DNA of 64,000 nt, from assembly GCF_045528445.1 (NCBI RefSeq), contig NZ_JBGQQU010000004.1, positions 1-64,000 of the forward strand, written 5' to 3'. This document shows positions 26,195-34,358 of the stretch, piece after piece; within the stretch, counting starts at the first letter, position 1, and each line of letters begins with the position of its first letter. The DNA comes from Desemzia sp045528445. GTDB taxonomy: Bacteria; Bacillota; Bacilli; Lactobacillales; Carnobacteriaceae. The position numbers and the translations under genes are program-made. The notes beneath the pieces were generated by a model that did not search any database, was not told where the DNA came from, and saw nothing but the letters and a program-made list of their open reading frames with translations.

Positions 26195-26238
26195 CGTCTT
26201 TCAGGACTGATAGAAGAAAACCAGGTACGTTGAGGCGA

Positions 26239-26292
26239 TTGACAAAAGGATAATCCAAAAGATATAATTCATTCAAATAGATATTTGAATGA
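26239..26292 (+). promoter_or_regulatory. cad promoter with CadC-type operator
   Basis: TTGACA (26239-26244) and TATAAT (26263-26268) are 18 bases apart. Directly after the -10 is an inverted repeat with perfect 11-base arms, TCATTCAAATA (26269-26279) and TATTTGAATGA (26282-26292), a two-base centre and the layout expected for ArsR/CadC operators. Bound repressor would block the promoter until Cd/Zn/Pb displaces it. Confidence 0.85.
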
Positions 26293-26304
26293 GAGGTGAG
26301 GATA

Positions 26305-26670
26305 ATGGGTATAGAGGTTTGTAAAACGAATATCTTACATAAAGAAAAAGTAGAAAATGTAAAAAGCATATTGGACGAAAAAGACTTTTCAAGTTTACTT
26401 GCGTTAGGGAGATGCTTTGGAGATATATCTAGGATCAAAATTTTTTATGCTTTAGAAACGTACAAGGAAATGTGTGTCTGTGATTTGGCAGCTATATTGG
26501 ATGCCAGTATAGCTACAACGTCACATCACTTACGATTTTTAAAAAAGCATGGAATGGCAATATCGCGACAAGATGGAAAGATGGTTTATTATTCTATAGT
26601 GAATGAAGAAGTACATTCGATCATTCGTGCTTTTTTCAATGTACCAGAAAATAAAATTATGAAATCTTAG
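26305..26670 (+). CDS. cadC: ArsR-family metal-sensing repressor CadC
   Basis: ArsR/SmtB-type winged-helix repressor (121 residues). It has the CadC metal site residues: a Cys in the N-terminal extension (GIEVCKT) and the CVCDL pair on the alpha-4 region, followed by the recognition helix SIATTSHHLRFLKKHG. ATG 26305 follows GAGGTGAGG. The operator directly upstream and cadD 16 bases downstream make it an autoregulated cadmium-resistance locus. Confidence 0.9.
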   Translation: MGIEVCKTNILHKEKVENVKSILDEKDFSSLLALGRCFGDISRIKIFYALETYKEMCVCDLAAILDASIATTSHHLRFLKKHGMAISRQDGKMVYYSIVNEEVHSIIRAFFNVPENKIMKS

Positions 26671-26686
26671 TTTGGAGGAAGCAAGT

Positions 26687-27304
26687 TTGTTACAAAGTGT
26701 TTTTACAGCCATAGCTGTTTATATTTCTACTAGTATTGATTATTTATTTATTTTGTTGATTATTTTTTCGCAAAGTCATACCAAAAAGGGAATCCGTCAT
26801 ATTTATTGGGGACAATATCTTGGAACAGGAATCTTGGTAGCAGTGAGTTTGTTTGCTGCATATGTACTGAATTTTATTCCTCAAGATTGGATGATCGGGC
26901 TTCTTGGACTGATTCCAATTTATTTAGGGATTCGAGTTGCTTTAGTGGGTGAAGAGGAAGAAGAAGAGGAGGAAGTGGTTGAGAAGCTGGAGTCTCGAGG
27001 AACCAGCCGCTTGTTCTGGACGGTTGCTTTAATAACGATTGCATCGGGCGGCGATAATCTAGGTATTTATATTCCTTACTTTACCGCTCTGTCGGTTCTA
27101 GAAATTGGAATAGCTCTAGTTGTATTTGCTATTTCGATTGCGCTTCTTTGTTATATCAGTTATCGATTAGCAAAAATTTCTTTTGTCTCTGAAACGCTTG
27201 AAAAATATGAACGGATCATTGTGCCTGTTGTGTTTATTGGATTAGGGATATTTATCATGGTAGAGAATGGAACTATTCAAGCTCTACTAAGTTTTTTAGC
27301 TTAA
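26687..27304 (+). CDS. cadD: Cadmium resistance transporter CadD
   Basis: CadD-family membrane protein (205 residues from TTG 26687, which lies eight bases after GGAGGA; this matches the length of staphylococcal CadD). About five to six hydrophobic segments; family marks are AVYISTSIDYLFILLIIF and IASGGDNLGIYIPYF. A very acidic cytoplasmic loop (EEEEEEEEVVE) follows the third segment and may attract metal. Confers cadmium efflux or sequestration at the membrane; controlled by cadC. Confidence 0.9.
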   Translation: MLQSVFTAIAVYISTSIDYLFILLIIFSQSHTKKGIRHIYWGQYLGTGILVAVSLFAAYVLNFIPQDWMIGLLGLIPIYLGIRVALVGEEEEEEEEVVEKLESRGTSRLFWTVALITIASGGDNLGIYIPYFTALSVLEIGIALVVFAISIALLCYISYRLAKISFVSETLEKYERIIVPVVFIGLGIFIMVENGTIQALLSFLA

Positions 27305-27315
27305 TGATAAAATTT

Positions 27316-27358
27316 GAAACGGCCTTTCCAGGCATATTCTGGGTGGTCGTTTCTTTTT
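27316..27358 (+). terminator. Terminator after cadD
   Basis: GAAACGGCCTTTCCAG pairs imperfectly with CTGGGTGGTCGTTTC, followed by a T run. Confidence 0.75.
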
Positions 27359-27414
27359 TAGAGATCAGATTTCAAAACTTGACCAGCATCAATTTTCCTT
27401 CTTCACAAATCGGC

Positions 27415-27429
27415 TATACTACAGTTGTA
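27415..27429 (+). promoter_or_regulatory. -10 element with overlapping CopY-type box
   Basis: TATACT (27415-27420) overlaps TACAGTTGTA (27420-27429), an exact TACANNTGTA copper-repressor box. Only one box is seen. It precedes the HMA-domain protein gene and implies copper-responsive control of 27487-28046. Confidence 0.65.
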
Positions 27430-27486
27430 AAGAAGAAGAGGGAGTGAAAACCTCTACTACAAAAAACAATAAAGGAGATATACATC

Positions 27487-27720
27487 ATGACAAAAGCCGT
27501 CCTTACATTAGAAACGTTGTCTTGTCCAAGCTGTATGCAAAAAATCGAAAACGCTGTAAAAGGATTGAACGGGATCGATAAAGAAAGCGTCAAAGTATTG
27601 TTCAACTCCAGCAAAGTGAAAACGGAATTTGATGAACAGACTGTTTCCATCGAACAAATCGAGAAAGCGATCGTAGACTTGGGCTATCCAGTTCTTAAAA
27701 CAAAAGTGAAATCAGCTTAA
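27487..27720 (+). CDS. HMA-domain copper chaperone-like protein (CopZ type)
   Basis: A 77-residue heavy-metal-associated domain with metal motif LSCPSCMQKIE (CxxC at about residues 14-17) and the usual beta-alpha-beta pattern (KSVKVLFNSSKVKTEFD). The typical GMTC is replaced by TLSCPSC. ATG 27487 follows AAAGGAG. A CopY-type box upstream and a P-type ATPase downstream suggest that it ferries Cu(I) or a similar metal. Confidence 0.85.
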   Translation: MTKAVLTLETLSCPSCMQKIENAVKGLNGIDKESVKVLFNSSKVKTEFDEQTVSIEQIEKAIVDLGYPVLKTKVKSA

Positions 27721-27752
27721 AAGAATCCAATCAAGAAAGAAGGAGTATCATC

Positions 27753-28046
27753 ATGACAACATTCAATGAAGCAGCAAACAAAAATTTTGAAAAATTAGAC
27801 CTGTTCACTGCAGCGATCACTCGTGCACATGGCAAGAACCACCCCGAAGCGTTTGAGGTGCGGGATTTATTCAGTGCAATCAATGAAAAAACACATGCAG
27901 CTGGTTCTGCTAAACCAGATTTGGATGCAGAATTTACACAATTGCGTGAGATCACAGATAATTATGTCATTCCCGGCGATGTCTGTGAAACGTATGCAGC
28001 AGTGTATAACATGCTTTTGGAAACAGACCAAGCTTATCAAGTGTGA
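27753..28046 (+). CDS. Short RIC/ScdA-like (hemerythrin-related) protein
   Basis: A 97-residue soluble protein. ITRAHGKNHPEAFEVRDLF and FTQLREITDNYVIPGDVCETYAAVYNMLLE resemble segments of the RIC/ScdA di-iron Fe-S repair proteins, but the central metal-ligand helices are much shortened. ATG 27753 follows AGAAAGGAG. It lies 32 bases after the HMA protein gene and ends at a terminator. A role in protecting or repairing Fe-S clusters under metal stress is inferred from the resemblance only. Confidence 0.65.
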   Translation: MTTFNEAANKNFEKLDLFTAAITRAHGKNHPEAFEVRDLFSAINEKTHAAGSAKPDLDAEFTQLREITDNYVIPGDVCETYAAVYNMLLETDQAYQV

Positions 28047-28058
28047 TTCATCATATAA

Positions 28059-28101
28059 ACTCCAGAAAGAAAATAGAGACTTTTCTTTCTGGAGTTTTTT
28101 T
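28059..28101 (+). terminator. Terminator between the RIC-like gene and the P-type ATPase
   Basis: ACTCCAGAAAGAAAA (28059-28073) pairs perfectly with TTTTCTTTCTGGAGT (28081-28095), then T residues. The ATPase downstream therefore probably has its own promoter or relies on readthrough. Confidence 0.85.
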
Positions 28102-28204
28102 GTTCAAATAGAAAACTAATGTCTCAAACTTGATGGCAGTCAATTATTATATTGAGAAACCATCTTATACTATACTCAACAATAAAAAACAGGAGGAAAA
28201 AATC

Positions 28205-30112
28205 ATGCAGCAGCATCTATTAAGTAAGAAAAACCATCTTACATTGATCAGCGGAGTGTTGATCGTATTTGGATTCTTCAGCCATTTTGTTTTAGAAAAT
28301 GTGGGGCTTTCTGAAGGAGCTTTGATCATCGCTTCTATTTTGGGAGTTGCTCCTATTGCCGTTCAAGCGTACCAAGCCCTAAAAGTAAAAGTCGTCAGCA
28401 TCGATGTCTTGGTCACCATCGCTGTTATTGGAGCATTTTGGATCCAAAACTATGAAGAATCCGCTATCGTGACGTTTTTATTTTTATTCGGACATTTTTT
28501 GGAACAACGCACATTGAACCAAACACGTTCGGCGATCAAAGAACTGACTGAAATGGCACCAGAAAGTGCTTTGCGCCAAATGGAAGATGGAGGATTTGAA
28601 GAAGTAGATGTGGACGATGTAGATGAAGGCGACGTCTTGCTCGTCAAGACCGGTGCAAAAATTCCGGTAGACGGTACAGTCTTGTCGGGAGCAGGGCATA
28701 TTAATGAAGCCAGTATCACAGGCGAACCTGTACCGGTAAACAAAACTACGGACGCTGAAGTGTATGCCGGAACGATTTTAGAAAATGGGACCATTCAAAT
28801 CCGAGCTGACCGAGTGGGAGAAGATACGACGTTTGGGAAAATCATTGAACTCGTGGAAGAAGCGCAAGATTCCAAGTCGGAAGCAGAACGGTTCATTGAC
28901 CGCTTTTCCAAATACTACACGCCGGCTGTTTTGGTCCTCTCATTTGTAGTGTGGCTGTTCAGCCGAAACATCGAACTGGCTATCACTATTTTGGTTCTGG
29001 GCTGTCCAGGTGCTTTGGTTATCGGAGTACCTGTCTCAAATGTTGCTGGAATTGGAAATGGAGCTCGCAATGGTGTTCTTCTTAAAGGTAGTGAAGTGAT
29101 CCATGACTTCAGCCGAGTGGATACGATCGTATTTGATAAAACAGGTACGCTGACAAGAGGGAACCCAACTGTAGCGGAGATAGAGATTTATGGTGACAAT
29201 TCGAATGAAGCACTTGAGTATTTGGCCAGCGTAGAACGCGAATCCGATCATCCGCTCGCAAAAGCCGTCTTGCAAGAAATAGGAGAAACGACGTTTTCGA
29301 CAGTAGAAGGGACAGAAGTTGTCAAAGGCGACGGTATCGTAGCCAATGTGGATGGCCAGCGGGTAGCTGTGGGTAATGTAGCATTAATGGAAAAAGAAAA
29401 CGTGATGCTCAATAATAAAGCGCAAGCAGATGTAAGGCGATTTGAACAAAACGGGAATTCGCTTGTTCTGACAGCGGTCGATGGCGAATTGAAGATCCTG
29501 ATGGGCATTCGCGACCAGATCCGTGTGGGAGTCAAAAAAGAGTTGCAAGCATTGAAAAAGTTAGGTGTGAAAAACTTAGTTGTTCTTTCGGGGGACAACC
29601 AAGGGACGGTGGATGTGGTGGCGCGTGAATTGGGATTAACAGAGGCGCATGGTCATATGCTGCCCGAAGACAAATCAGCGCATATCGCACACTTACAACA
29701 ACAGGGGCAAATCGTCGCTTTTGTTGGAGACGGTGTTAACGACAGTCCTTCATTAGCTTTGGCGAATATCGGAATTGCAATGGGGAGCGGGACAGATGTG
29801 GCGATTGAAACGTCGGATGTTGTCTTGATGAACTCTGATTTCAGCCGCTTGCCTCATGCCTTAGGATTGACAAAAGCCACTGCACGGAATATGAAACAAA
29901 ATATCCTTATCGCAGTTGGTGTGGTCTTAGTCTTACTGGCCAGTGTTTTCTTCAGCGAATGGATGAATATGTCTATCGGAATGTTGGTGCATGAAGGCAG
30001 TATCTTAGTCGTTATTTTTAACGGAATGAGGTTGTTGAGTTACAAATTGAACGGCAAACAAAATCGCGAGAAAGCAACAACTACATCAACATCAAATATA
30101 TCTGTGACCTAG
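28205..30112 (+). CDS. Heavy-metal P-type ATPase with CPG motif
   Basis: P1B-type metal-exporting ATPase of 635 residues without an N-terminal HMA domain. Actuator motif TGEPVP, membrane metal site GCPGALVIG (Cys267-Pro-Gly269 instead of Cys-Pro-Cys), phosphorylation site DKTGTLT (Asp311), SDHPLAKAV (HP-locus) and GDGVNDSPSLA. ATG 28205 follows AGGAGG. The CPG variant and the missing HMA domain mean that the metal is uncertain; the CopZ-like protein and cop box upstream point to copper, while the overall sequence is closer to Cd/Zn/Co-type pumps. A family B hairpin element follows the stop. Confidence 0.85.
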   Translation: MQQHLLSKKNHLTLISGVLIVFGFFSHFVLENVGLSEGALIIASILGVAPIAVQAYQALKVKVVSIDVLVTIAVIGAFWIQNYEESAIVTFLFLFGHFLEQRTLNQTRSAIKELTEMAPESALRQMEDGGFEEVDVDDVDEGDVLLVKTGAKIPVDGTVLSGAGHINEASITGEPVPVNKTTDAEVYAGTILENGTIQIRADRVGEDTTFGKIIELVEEAQDSKSEAERFIDRFSKYYTPAVLVLSFVVWLFSRNIELAITILVLGCPGALVIGVPVSNVAGIGNGARNGVLLKGSEVIHDFSRVDTIVFDKTGTLTRGNPTVAEIEIYGDNSNEALEYLASVERESDHPLAKAVLQEIGETTFSTVEGTEVVKGDGIVANVDGQRVAVGNVALMEKENVMLNNKAQADVRRFEQNGNSLVLTAVDGELKILMGIRDQIRVGVKKELQALKKLGVKNLVVLSGDNQGTVDVVARELGLTEAHGHMLPEDKSAHIAHLQQQGQIVAFVGDGVNDSPSLALANIGIAMGSGTDVAIETSDVVLMNSDFSRLPHALGLTKATARNMKQNILIAVGVVLVLLASVFFSEWMNMSIGMLVHEGSILVVIFNGMRLLSYKLNGKQNREKATTTSTSNISVT

Positions 30113-30175
30113 AAGGTCTATCTAAAAAGAAAGCATCCTGCAATTTGGTTACGCTGCTTCTAAACGATCGAAAGT

Positions 30176-30333
30176 CAATTTGCGTGCCCTTTAGTCAAAA
30201 TTCAAGCCAAAAAAGGAACGCAAATCCGATTTGCGTTCCTTTTTTGAGATCATCTGCCTTTAAAGGGAACGTAACTTAGTTTTGCGTTCCCTTTATCCAA
30301 ATAATCAATGCAATAGGTAACGCAAAAAAGTGA
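30176..30333. repeat. Triple-hairpin intergenic element (family B, copy 1)
   Basis: Alternating arms TTTGCGTGCCCTTT, AAAAAGGAACGCAAA, TTTGCGTTCCTTTT, TAAAGGGAACGTAA, TTTTGCGTTCCCTTTA and AGGTAACGCAAAA occur in order, each complementary to its neighbours. Tight hairpins have 4-5-base loops; wider ones hold 15-20-base middles. It lies between convergent genes. The element is the reverse complement of the one at 52133-52295 over its full length, with conserved arms and more variable middles. Confidence 0.88.
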
Positions 30334-30399
30334 GAACAGCTTCCAAATTAGCAGAATACTTTTTTTTTTGCTGACTTGCTCCTATTGCTGGTTAAAGAT

Positions 30400-31269
30400 T
30401 TACTCTTCATCAATGACTTTATTGAAACTCTGACGTTGATCATAGTATTTTGAGATGTTGATTTTATGGTCTAAGTTATTGCGGTAATCCTTGGAGAATA
30501 CACAGCCATAAAGAGTATCCAAAAGGAAAGAGATCGAACTGTTCGAACTAAAACTTCCTATTTTGGAATACAGCTTTTCACGCGTGGTCATACGAAGGAC
30601 GCAATCAGCCTGCTTCGTTAATGTATTATCACCAATGCTGGTCAACACAATGATCGGCGTTTTTCTGCTTTCTAAAATCGGCAGCAAATGGACGATCTCT
30701 TTAGTTTCTCCCGTGTAAGAGATGAGGATGATACAAGTATTTGGATCACAATTGACTGCCTCATACCCTTGATCTACAGTACAAAGATGGACTGTTTTTC
30801 CGATACGGGTCATCTGTGATTTGAAGTCATGACAAAGAAATAAGTTATTGTTTATCGCAAATATTTTGATCTCTTTTGCTTGATTCAACAATTCTGCGGC
30901 TCTTTGCAACTCATCTTTATTGAGCAAAGACAAAGTGTCGCTGATGGTCGTTTGTTTTAGTGCGGCTATTTTATTTGCGATGGTAAGAACCGAATCATCC
31001 TCTTCAAAAGGATAATTAGCCTCTATATCTTTAAAGGGACTATTCAAATAGCTGACTTCTTCACTAAAGACGTTTCTCAGCTCCACCCATCCTTGATACC
31101 CCAGTTTTTTGGCAACACGTATCAATGTTGAAGGATGGGTATAGGTTTCTGCAGCTATTTGCTTTGTAGTTTTATCTCGAATATCTCCCCGTTGATCAAA
31201 CATATAGTCAATAATGGCTTCTTCTGAAGGAGAGAAAATCTTTTCTTTCATTCTTTCTGTTAACAGCAT
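30400..31269 (-). CDS. RpiR/MurR-family transcriptional regulator
   Basis: 289-residue RpiR-type regulator: N-terminal helix-turn-helix (SPSEEAIIDYMFDQRGDI, TSTLIRVAKKLGYQGWVEL region) and a C-terminal SIS sugar-phosphate-binding domain (IKIFAINNN, IILISYTGETKE). ATG 31269 follows AAGGGTGA. A perfect 9-base inverted repeat between it and the divergent SDR gene is a plausible operator. Effector probably a phosphosugar; target probably the divergent gene or its own promoter. Confidence 0.85.
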   Translation of the reverse strand: MLLTERMKEKIFSPSEEAIIDYMFDQRGDIRDKTTKQIAAETYTHPSTLIRVAKKLGYQGWVELRNVFSEEVSYLNSPFKDIEANYPFEEDDSVLTIANKIAALKQTTISDTLSLLNKDELQRAAELLNQAKEIKIFAINNNLFLCHDFKSQMTRIGKTVHLCTVDQGYEAVNCDPNTCIILISYTGETKEIVHLLPILESRKTPIIVLTSIGDNTLTKQADCVLRMTTREKLYSKIGSFSSNSSISFLLDTLYGCVFSKDYRNNLDHKINISKYYDQRQSFNKVIDEE

Positions 31270-31306
31270 TTTTATCACCCTTTTTTAGTATAGCTCACGT
31301 AAATAG

Positions 31307-31347
31307 CGTTTACAAAAAAGTTTGATTTTGTAAATAAATTGTAAACG
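31307..31347. promoter_or_regulatory. Inverted repeat, probable RpiR operator
   Basis: CGTTTACAA (31307-31315) and TTGTAAACG (31339-31347) are perfect inverted arms with a 23-base centre in the divergent intergenic region. Confidence 0.5.
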
Positions 31348-31371
31348 ACATTTGATGTTTACTTGATTGTC

Positions 31372-31399
31372 TTGTTAATAAGGGAACCTCCTATATAAT
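31372..31399 (+). promoter_or_regulatory. Promoter of the SDR gene
   Basis: TTGTTA (31372-31377), 16-base spacer, TATAAT (31394-31399). Confidence 0.6.
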
Positions 31400-31486
31400 G
31401 ACAGTAAAGAGCTGTGAAATTGAAGTGCCATATGAATTAGAATGAAGGCGCTTTTTTAAGTGAAAAAAGAAAGGAAGTCATAAATA

Positions 31487-32227
31487 ATGTTTGCTATTCA
31501 AGACAAAGTCGTCATTATTATGGGAGCCTCAAGCGGTATTGGAGAAGCTACAGCACAAAAGCTTGCAGAAATGGGAGCTAAGCTAGTTGTTGCAGCTCGT
31601 AGAGAAGACCGTTTGAAAACGCTAGTTGAATCCTTACCGAACGCAGATATTTCTTATGCGGTCGCAGATGTCATTGATAAAGACCAAGCTCAGGCAGTAG
31701 TAGATTTAGCGCTTGAAAAATACGGACGAGTAGATGTCCTTTTCAACAATGCAGGAGTCATGCCTCAAGCTCCGTTAGCAGAAAAACGATACGAAGAATG
31801 GCAGCAAACAATCGATATCAATGTGATGGGAGTATTGAACGGGATAGCTGCTGTCCTTCCAATCATGAAGCAACAGCAATCTGGTCACATCATCACCACT
31901 TCTTCTGAAGCTGGACATATGGTATTCCCCGGCGGAGCAGTTTACTGCGGGACAAAAACGGCGGTCATTGCTATTATGGAAGGCTTGCGCCAAGAAGAGC
32001 GAGAAAACAATATTCGTAGTACGGTCATTTCTCCAGGGACTGTGGATACGGAACTCCATAATACAATTAATGATCCGGAACGCCGCAAATGGACAGAGGA
32101 TCTTCAACACAAAATCGGGTTGAAATCCAGCGATGTTGCGGACGCAGTGATTTATGCCATCGGAACACCGGAAACGGTGACAGTTAGTGAAATCGTTCTT
32201 CTCCCTACTAAAAAAGGATTTGAATAG
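31487..32227 (+). CDS. Short-chain dehydrogenase/reductase
   Basis: Classical SDR of 246 residues. Rossmann motif IMGASSGIGEATA (about 11-23), NNAG (near 86), and catalytic Ser-Tyr-Lys with TTSSEAGHM and YCGTKTAV. ATG 31487 follows AAAGGAAG. It probably uses NADP(H) (basic residues ARREDR after beta-2). Substrate unknown. Divergent from an RpiR regulator. Confidence 0.88.
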   Translation: MFAIQDKVVIIMGASSGIGEATAQKLAEMGAKLVVAARREDRLKTLVESLPNADISYAVADVIDKDQAQAVVDLALEKYGRVDVLFNNAGVMPQAPLAEKRYEEWQQTIDINVMGVLNGIAAVLPIMKQQQSGHIITTSSEAGHMVFPGGAVYCGTKTAVIAIMEGLRQEERENNIRSTVISPGTVDTELHNTINDPERRKWTEDLQHKIGLKSSDVADAVIYAIGTPETVTVSEIVLLPTKKGFE

Positions 32228-32321
32228 ACTACTCTGATAAAGAGGGCTTTTATTGATTGTAATGTAGAATTCGACTGCTTTTATTTTGACTCTGGTTATT
32301 CAGATAGAATGGAGGATGTGC

Positions 32322-33020
32322 ATGAAACAACTAAAAAGGGTGACTCTTTTAACCGTCTTAATGGTTATGGTTGGTATGGGAGCGTCTATTTCCCTAAAAG
32401 CAGCCATCGGCGTTGGAGCTTGGGATGCTATGGCTCAGTCAGTATCTTATCTGTCTGGCATAAAAATCGGGACCATTGGAATGGTGTTCAATAGTCTCTG
32501 TGTTTTAGGGCAGATCCTCATCTTAAAAAAGAATTTCAAATGGATTCAGTTGTTGCAGTTGCCTTTGAACGTTTTTTTAGGGACCATTATCAATTTCTTC
32601 TTGTATGATGTGTTGGGGCCGATTACGATCGACAGCTACATGGTCAACCTTTTCTTACTGTTAGGGGCACTTGTCCTCATGGCGCTGCTTGTGAGCGCAG
32701 TGATGGTGCTCAATGTGGTGACATTTGCTTTAGAAGGTTTCTGTATGGCTATCTCGCAAGCTACCAGATTTGATTTTCCAAAAATCAGACAAGGAATGGA
32801 TTTCATCAGTGTCACGGTCGTACTGATTCTTACTTTTGGTTTCTCACTTCCTCTAACTTTAAGAGAAGGTACGATCATAGGTATGCTGCTATTTGCACCC
32901 TTGATGGGATTCTTCATGGCCAAATTGCGGCCTCTTTTTAAACGACTGAATCTTTTAGAAGAAGAGTCAGTTGGAAAAGTTGAGATAAAATCTGTAGAAC
33001 AATATAAAGCGATGGATTAA
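32322..33020 (+). CDS. YczE/YitT-family membrane protein
   Basis: Five-to-six-segment membrane protein (232 residues) of the YczE/YyaS/YitT type, with LTVLMVMVGMGASISLKAAIGVGAWDAM near the start. ATG 32322 follows GGAGGA. In Bacillus, relatives affect siderophore or surfactant production indirectly, but the molecular role is unknown. Followed by a terminator-like hairpin. Confidence 0.78.
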   Translation: MKQLKRVTLLTVLMVMVGMGASISLKAAIGVGAWDAMAQSVSYLSGIKIGTIGMVFNSLCVLGQILILKKNFKWIQLLQLPLNVFLGTIINFFLYDVLGPITIDSYMVNLFLLLGALVLMALLVSAVMVLNVVTFALEGFCMAISQATRFDFPKIRQGMDFISVTVVLILTFGFSLPLTLREGTIIGMLLFAPLMGFFMAKLRPLFKRLNLLEEESVGKVEIKSVEQYKAMD

Positions 33021-33058
33021 ATTATTTGGAGGCTATATTCCCTCTAATAGAATAGAAA

Positions 33059-33092
33059 TAAAAAGAATTCTTTGAATTTAGAGTTCTTTTTC
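33059..33092 (+). terminator. Terminator after the YczE-like gene
   Basis: AAAAAGAATTCT pairs with AGAGTTCTTTTT around an 8-base loop (one G-T pair). Confidence 0.6.
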
Positions 33093-33093
33093 C

Positions 33094-33124
33094 TTGACTT
33101 GGAGTGAACTCCAAGAGCTAAAGT
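33094..33124 (+). promoter_or_regulatory. MerR-family-type promoter/operator
   Basis: TTGACT (33094-33099) and TAAAGT (33119-33124) are separated by 19 bases, the overlong spacing typical of MerR-activated promoters. The spacer carries a perfect dyad CTTGGAGT-GA-ACTCCAAG (33098-33115), matching the NmlR/AdhR-like operator style. No merR gene lies nearby, so the regulator must be encoded elsewhere. Confidence 0.8.
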
Positions 33125-33165
33125 AAGACTTGCAACGATCAAAATTCAGTTTAGGAGGAATTAGA

Positions 33166-34146
33166 GTGGAATATGTGAAATTTGGGAATACAGGTATGGA
33201 TGTTTCGCCAATTTGTTTAGGTGCCATGGGTTTTGGGGATCCGAATAGTGGTTTTCATGAATGGGTCTTGAAAGAAGACGAAAGTAAACCAGTCATTAAA
33301 AAGGCTTTGGATCTAGGGATCAACTTTTTTGATACAGCCAATATTTGTTCTTATGGTGCAAGCGAGAAAATTCTTGGAAAAGCTCTTAATGAGTATGCCA
33401 ATCGTGATGAAATTGTCGTCGCTACAAAAGCTTATATGAAAATGAAACAAGCTCCTAACAGCGGCGGGCTGTCCAGAAAAGCTCTTTTTCATCAAATCGA
33501 TCAAAGTTTAGAGCGTCTTGATATGGATTATGTAGATTTATATATTACTCATCGTTGGGATTACAATACGCCAATTGAAGAAACAATGGAAGCGCTGCAT
33601 GATATAGTGAAGTCAGGGAAAGCAAGATACATTGGTGCTTCAGCTATGTATGCTTGGCAATTTGCTAAAGCTCAAGCAGTGGCAGAAAAAAATGGCTGGA
33701 CCAAGTTTGTTTCTATGCAAAATCATTTGAACCTGTTGTATCGTGAGGAAGAAAGAGAGATGCTTCCTTTATGCGAGGACCAAAAAATCGCAGTTACTCC
33801 ATACAGTCCATTGGCTGCTGGCAGGCTGACAAGAGATTGGAGCGCAGAGACAAAACGATTTATCACCGATACGACAGCGAAGTCCAAATATGACCAAACA
33901 GAAGAACAAGATAAAATGATCGTAGAACGTGTGGCCGAAGTAGCAGAAACTCATGGAGCGAAGAGAGCACAGATTGCATTAGCATGGCTGCTTCAAAAAG
34001 ACCAAGTTGTTGCACCGATCATTGGCGCAACAAAAGAAAGCCACTTACTTGATGCCATACCAGCGACTGACATTGTTTTGACACAAGAGCAAATCGCTTA
34101 TTTAGAAGAACCTTATTTGCCGCATAAAGTTACGGGTGCTATTTAA
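33166..34146 (+). CDS. Aldo/keto reductase
   Basis: NADPH-dependent aldo/keto reductase (326 residues) with a TIM barrel. Conserved marks: NFFDTANICSYGASEKILG (Asp/Tyr), VVATKAYM (Lys), DLYITHRWD (His) and a C-terminal NADPH site (APIIGATKESHL). GTG 33166 is eight or so bases after AGGAGG; the upstream ATG would overlap no ribosome site. A MerR-type promoter suggests induction by reactive aldehydes or electrophiles. Confidence 0.88.
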   Translation: MEYVKFGNTGMDVSPICLGAMGFGDPNSGFHEWVLKEDESKPVIKKALDLGINFFDTANICSYGASEKILGKALNEYANRDEIVVATKAYMKMKQAPNSGGLSRKALFHQIDQSLERLDMDYVDLYITHRWDYNTPIEETMEALHDIVKSGKARYIGASAMYAWQFAKAQAVAEKNGWTKFVSMQNHLNLLYREEEREMLPLCEDQKIAVTPYSPLAAGRLTRDWSAETKRFITDTTAKSKYDQTEEQDKMIVERVAEVAETHGAKRAQIALAWLLQKDQVVAPIIGATKESHLLDAIPATDIVLTQEQIAYLEEPYLPHKVTGAI

Positions 34147-34268
34147 GAATAAAAAAGGAGCTTATCGTTTCTCAGTGTTGAGTAATCGGTGAGCTCTATA
34201 AGTTTATAAGGCAGACATAGGTATTGAAAATTAGTGGGTCGAATACAAATAAGATAGGGGAATGTAAA

Positions 34269-34331
34269 ATGGCAAAACATGAAGAAGTAAAAAAATTACT
34301 TTACTTGTGGGTCATAAAATCATTACGGTAA
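34269..34331 (+). CDS. Possible 20-residue peptide or gene remnant
   Basis: ATG 34269 follows ATAGGGGAA and the frame MAKHEEVKKLLYLWVIKSLR stops at 34331. Good ribosome site but no family; it may be a leftover start of a decayed gene. The rest of 34147-34562 has no supported gene. Confidence 0.3.
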   Translation: MAKHEEVKKLLYLWVIKSLR

Positions 34332-34358
34332 GTCAGGTTTATCTCCTATACCTGACTT
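34330..34358. repeat. Inverted repeat in the intergenic region
   Basis: AAGTCAGGT and ACCTGACTT form perfect 9-base arms around an 11-base centre. A smaller pair, GATAAA/TTTATC, lies near 34387-34403. Purpose unknown. Confidence 0.5.
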
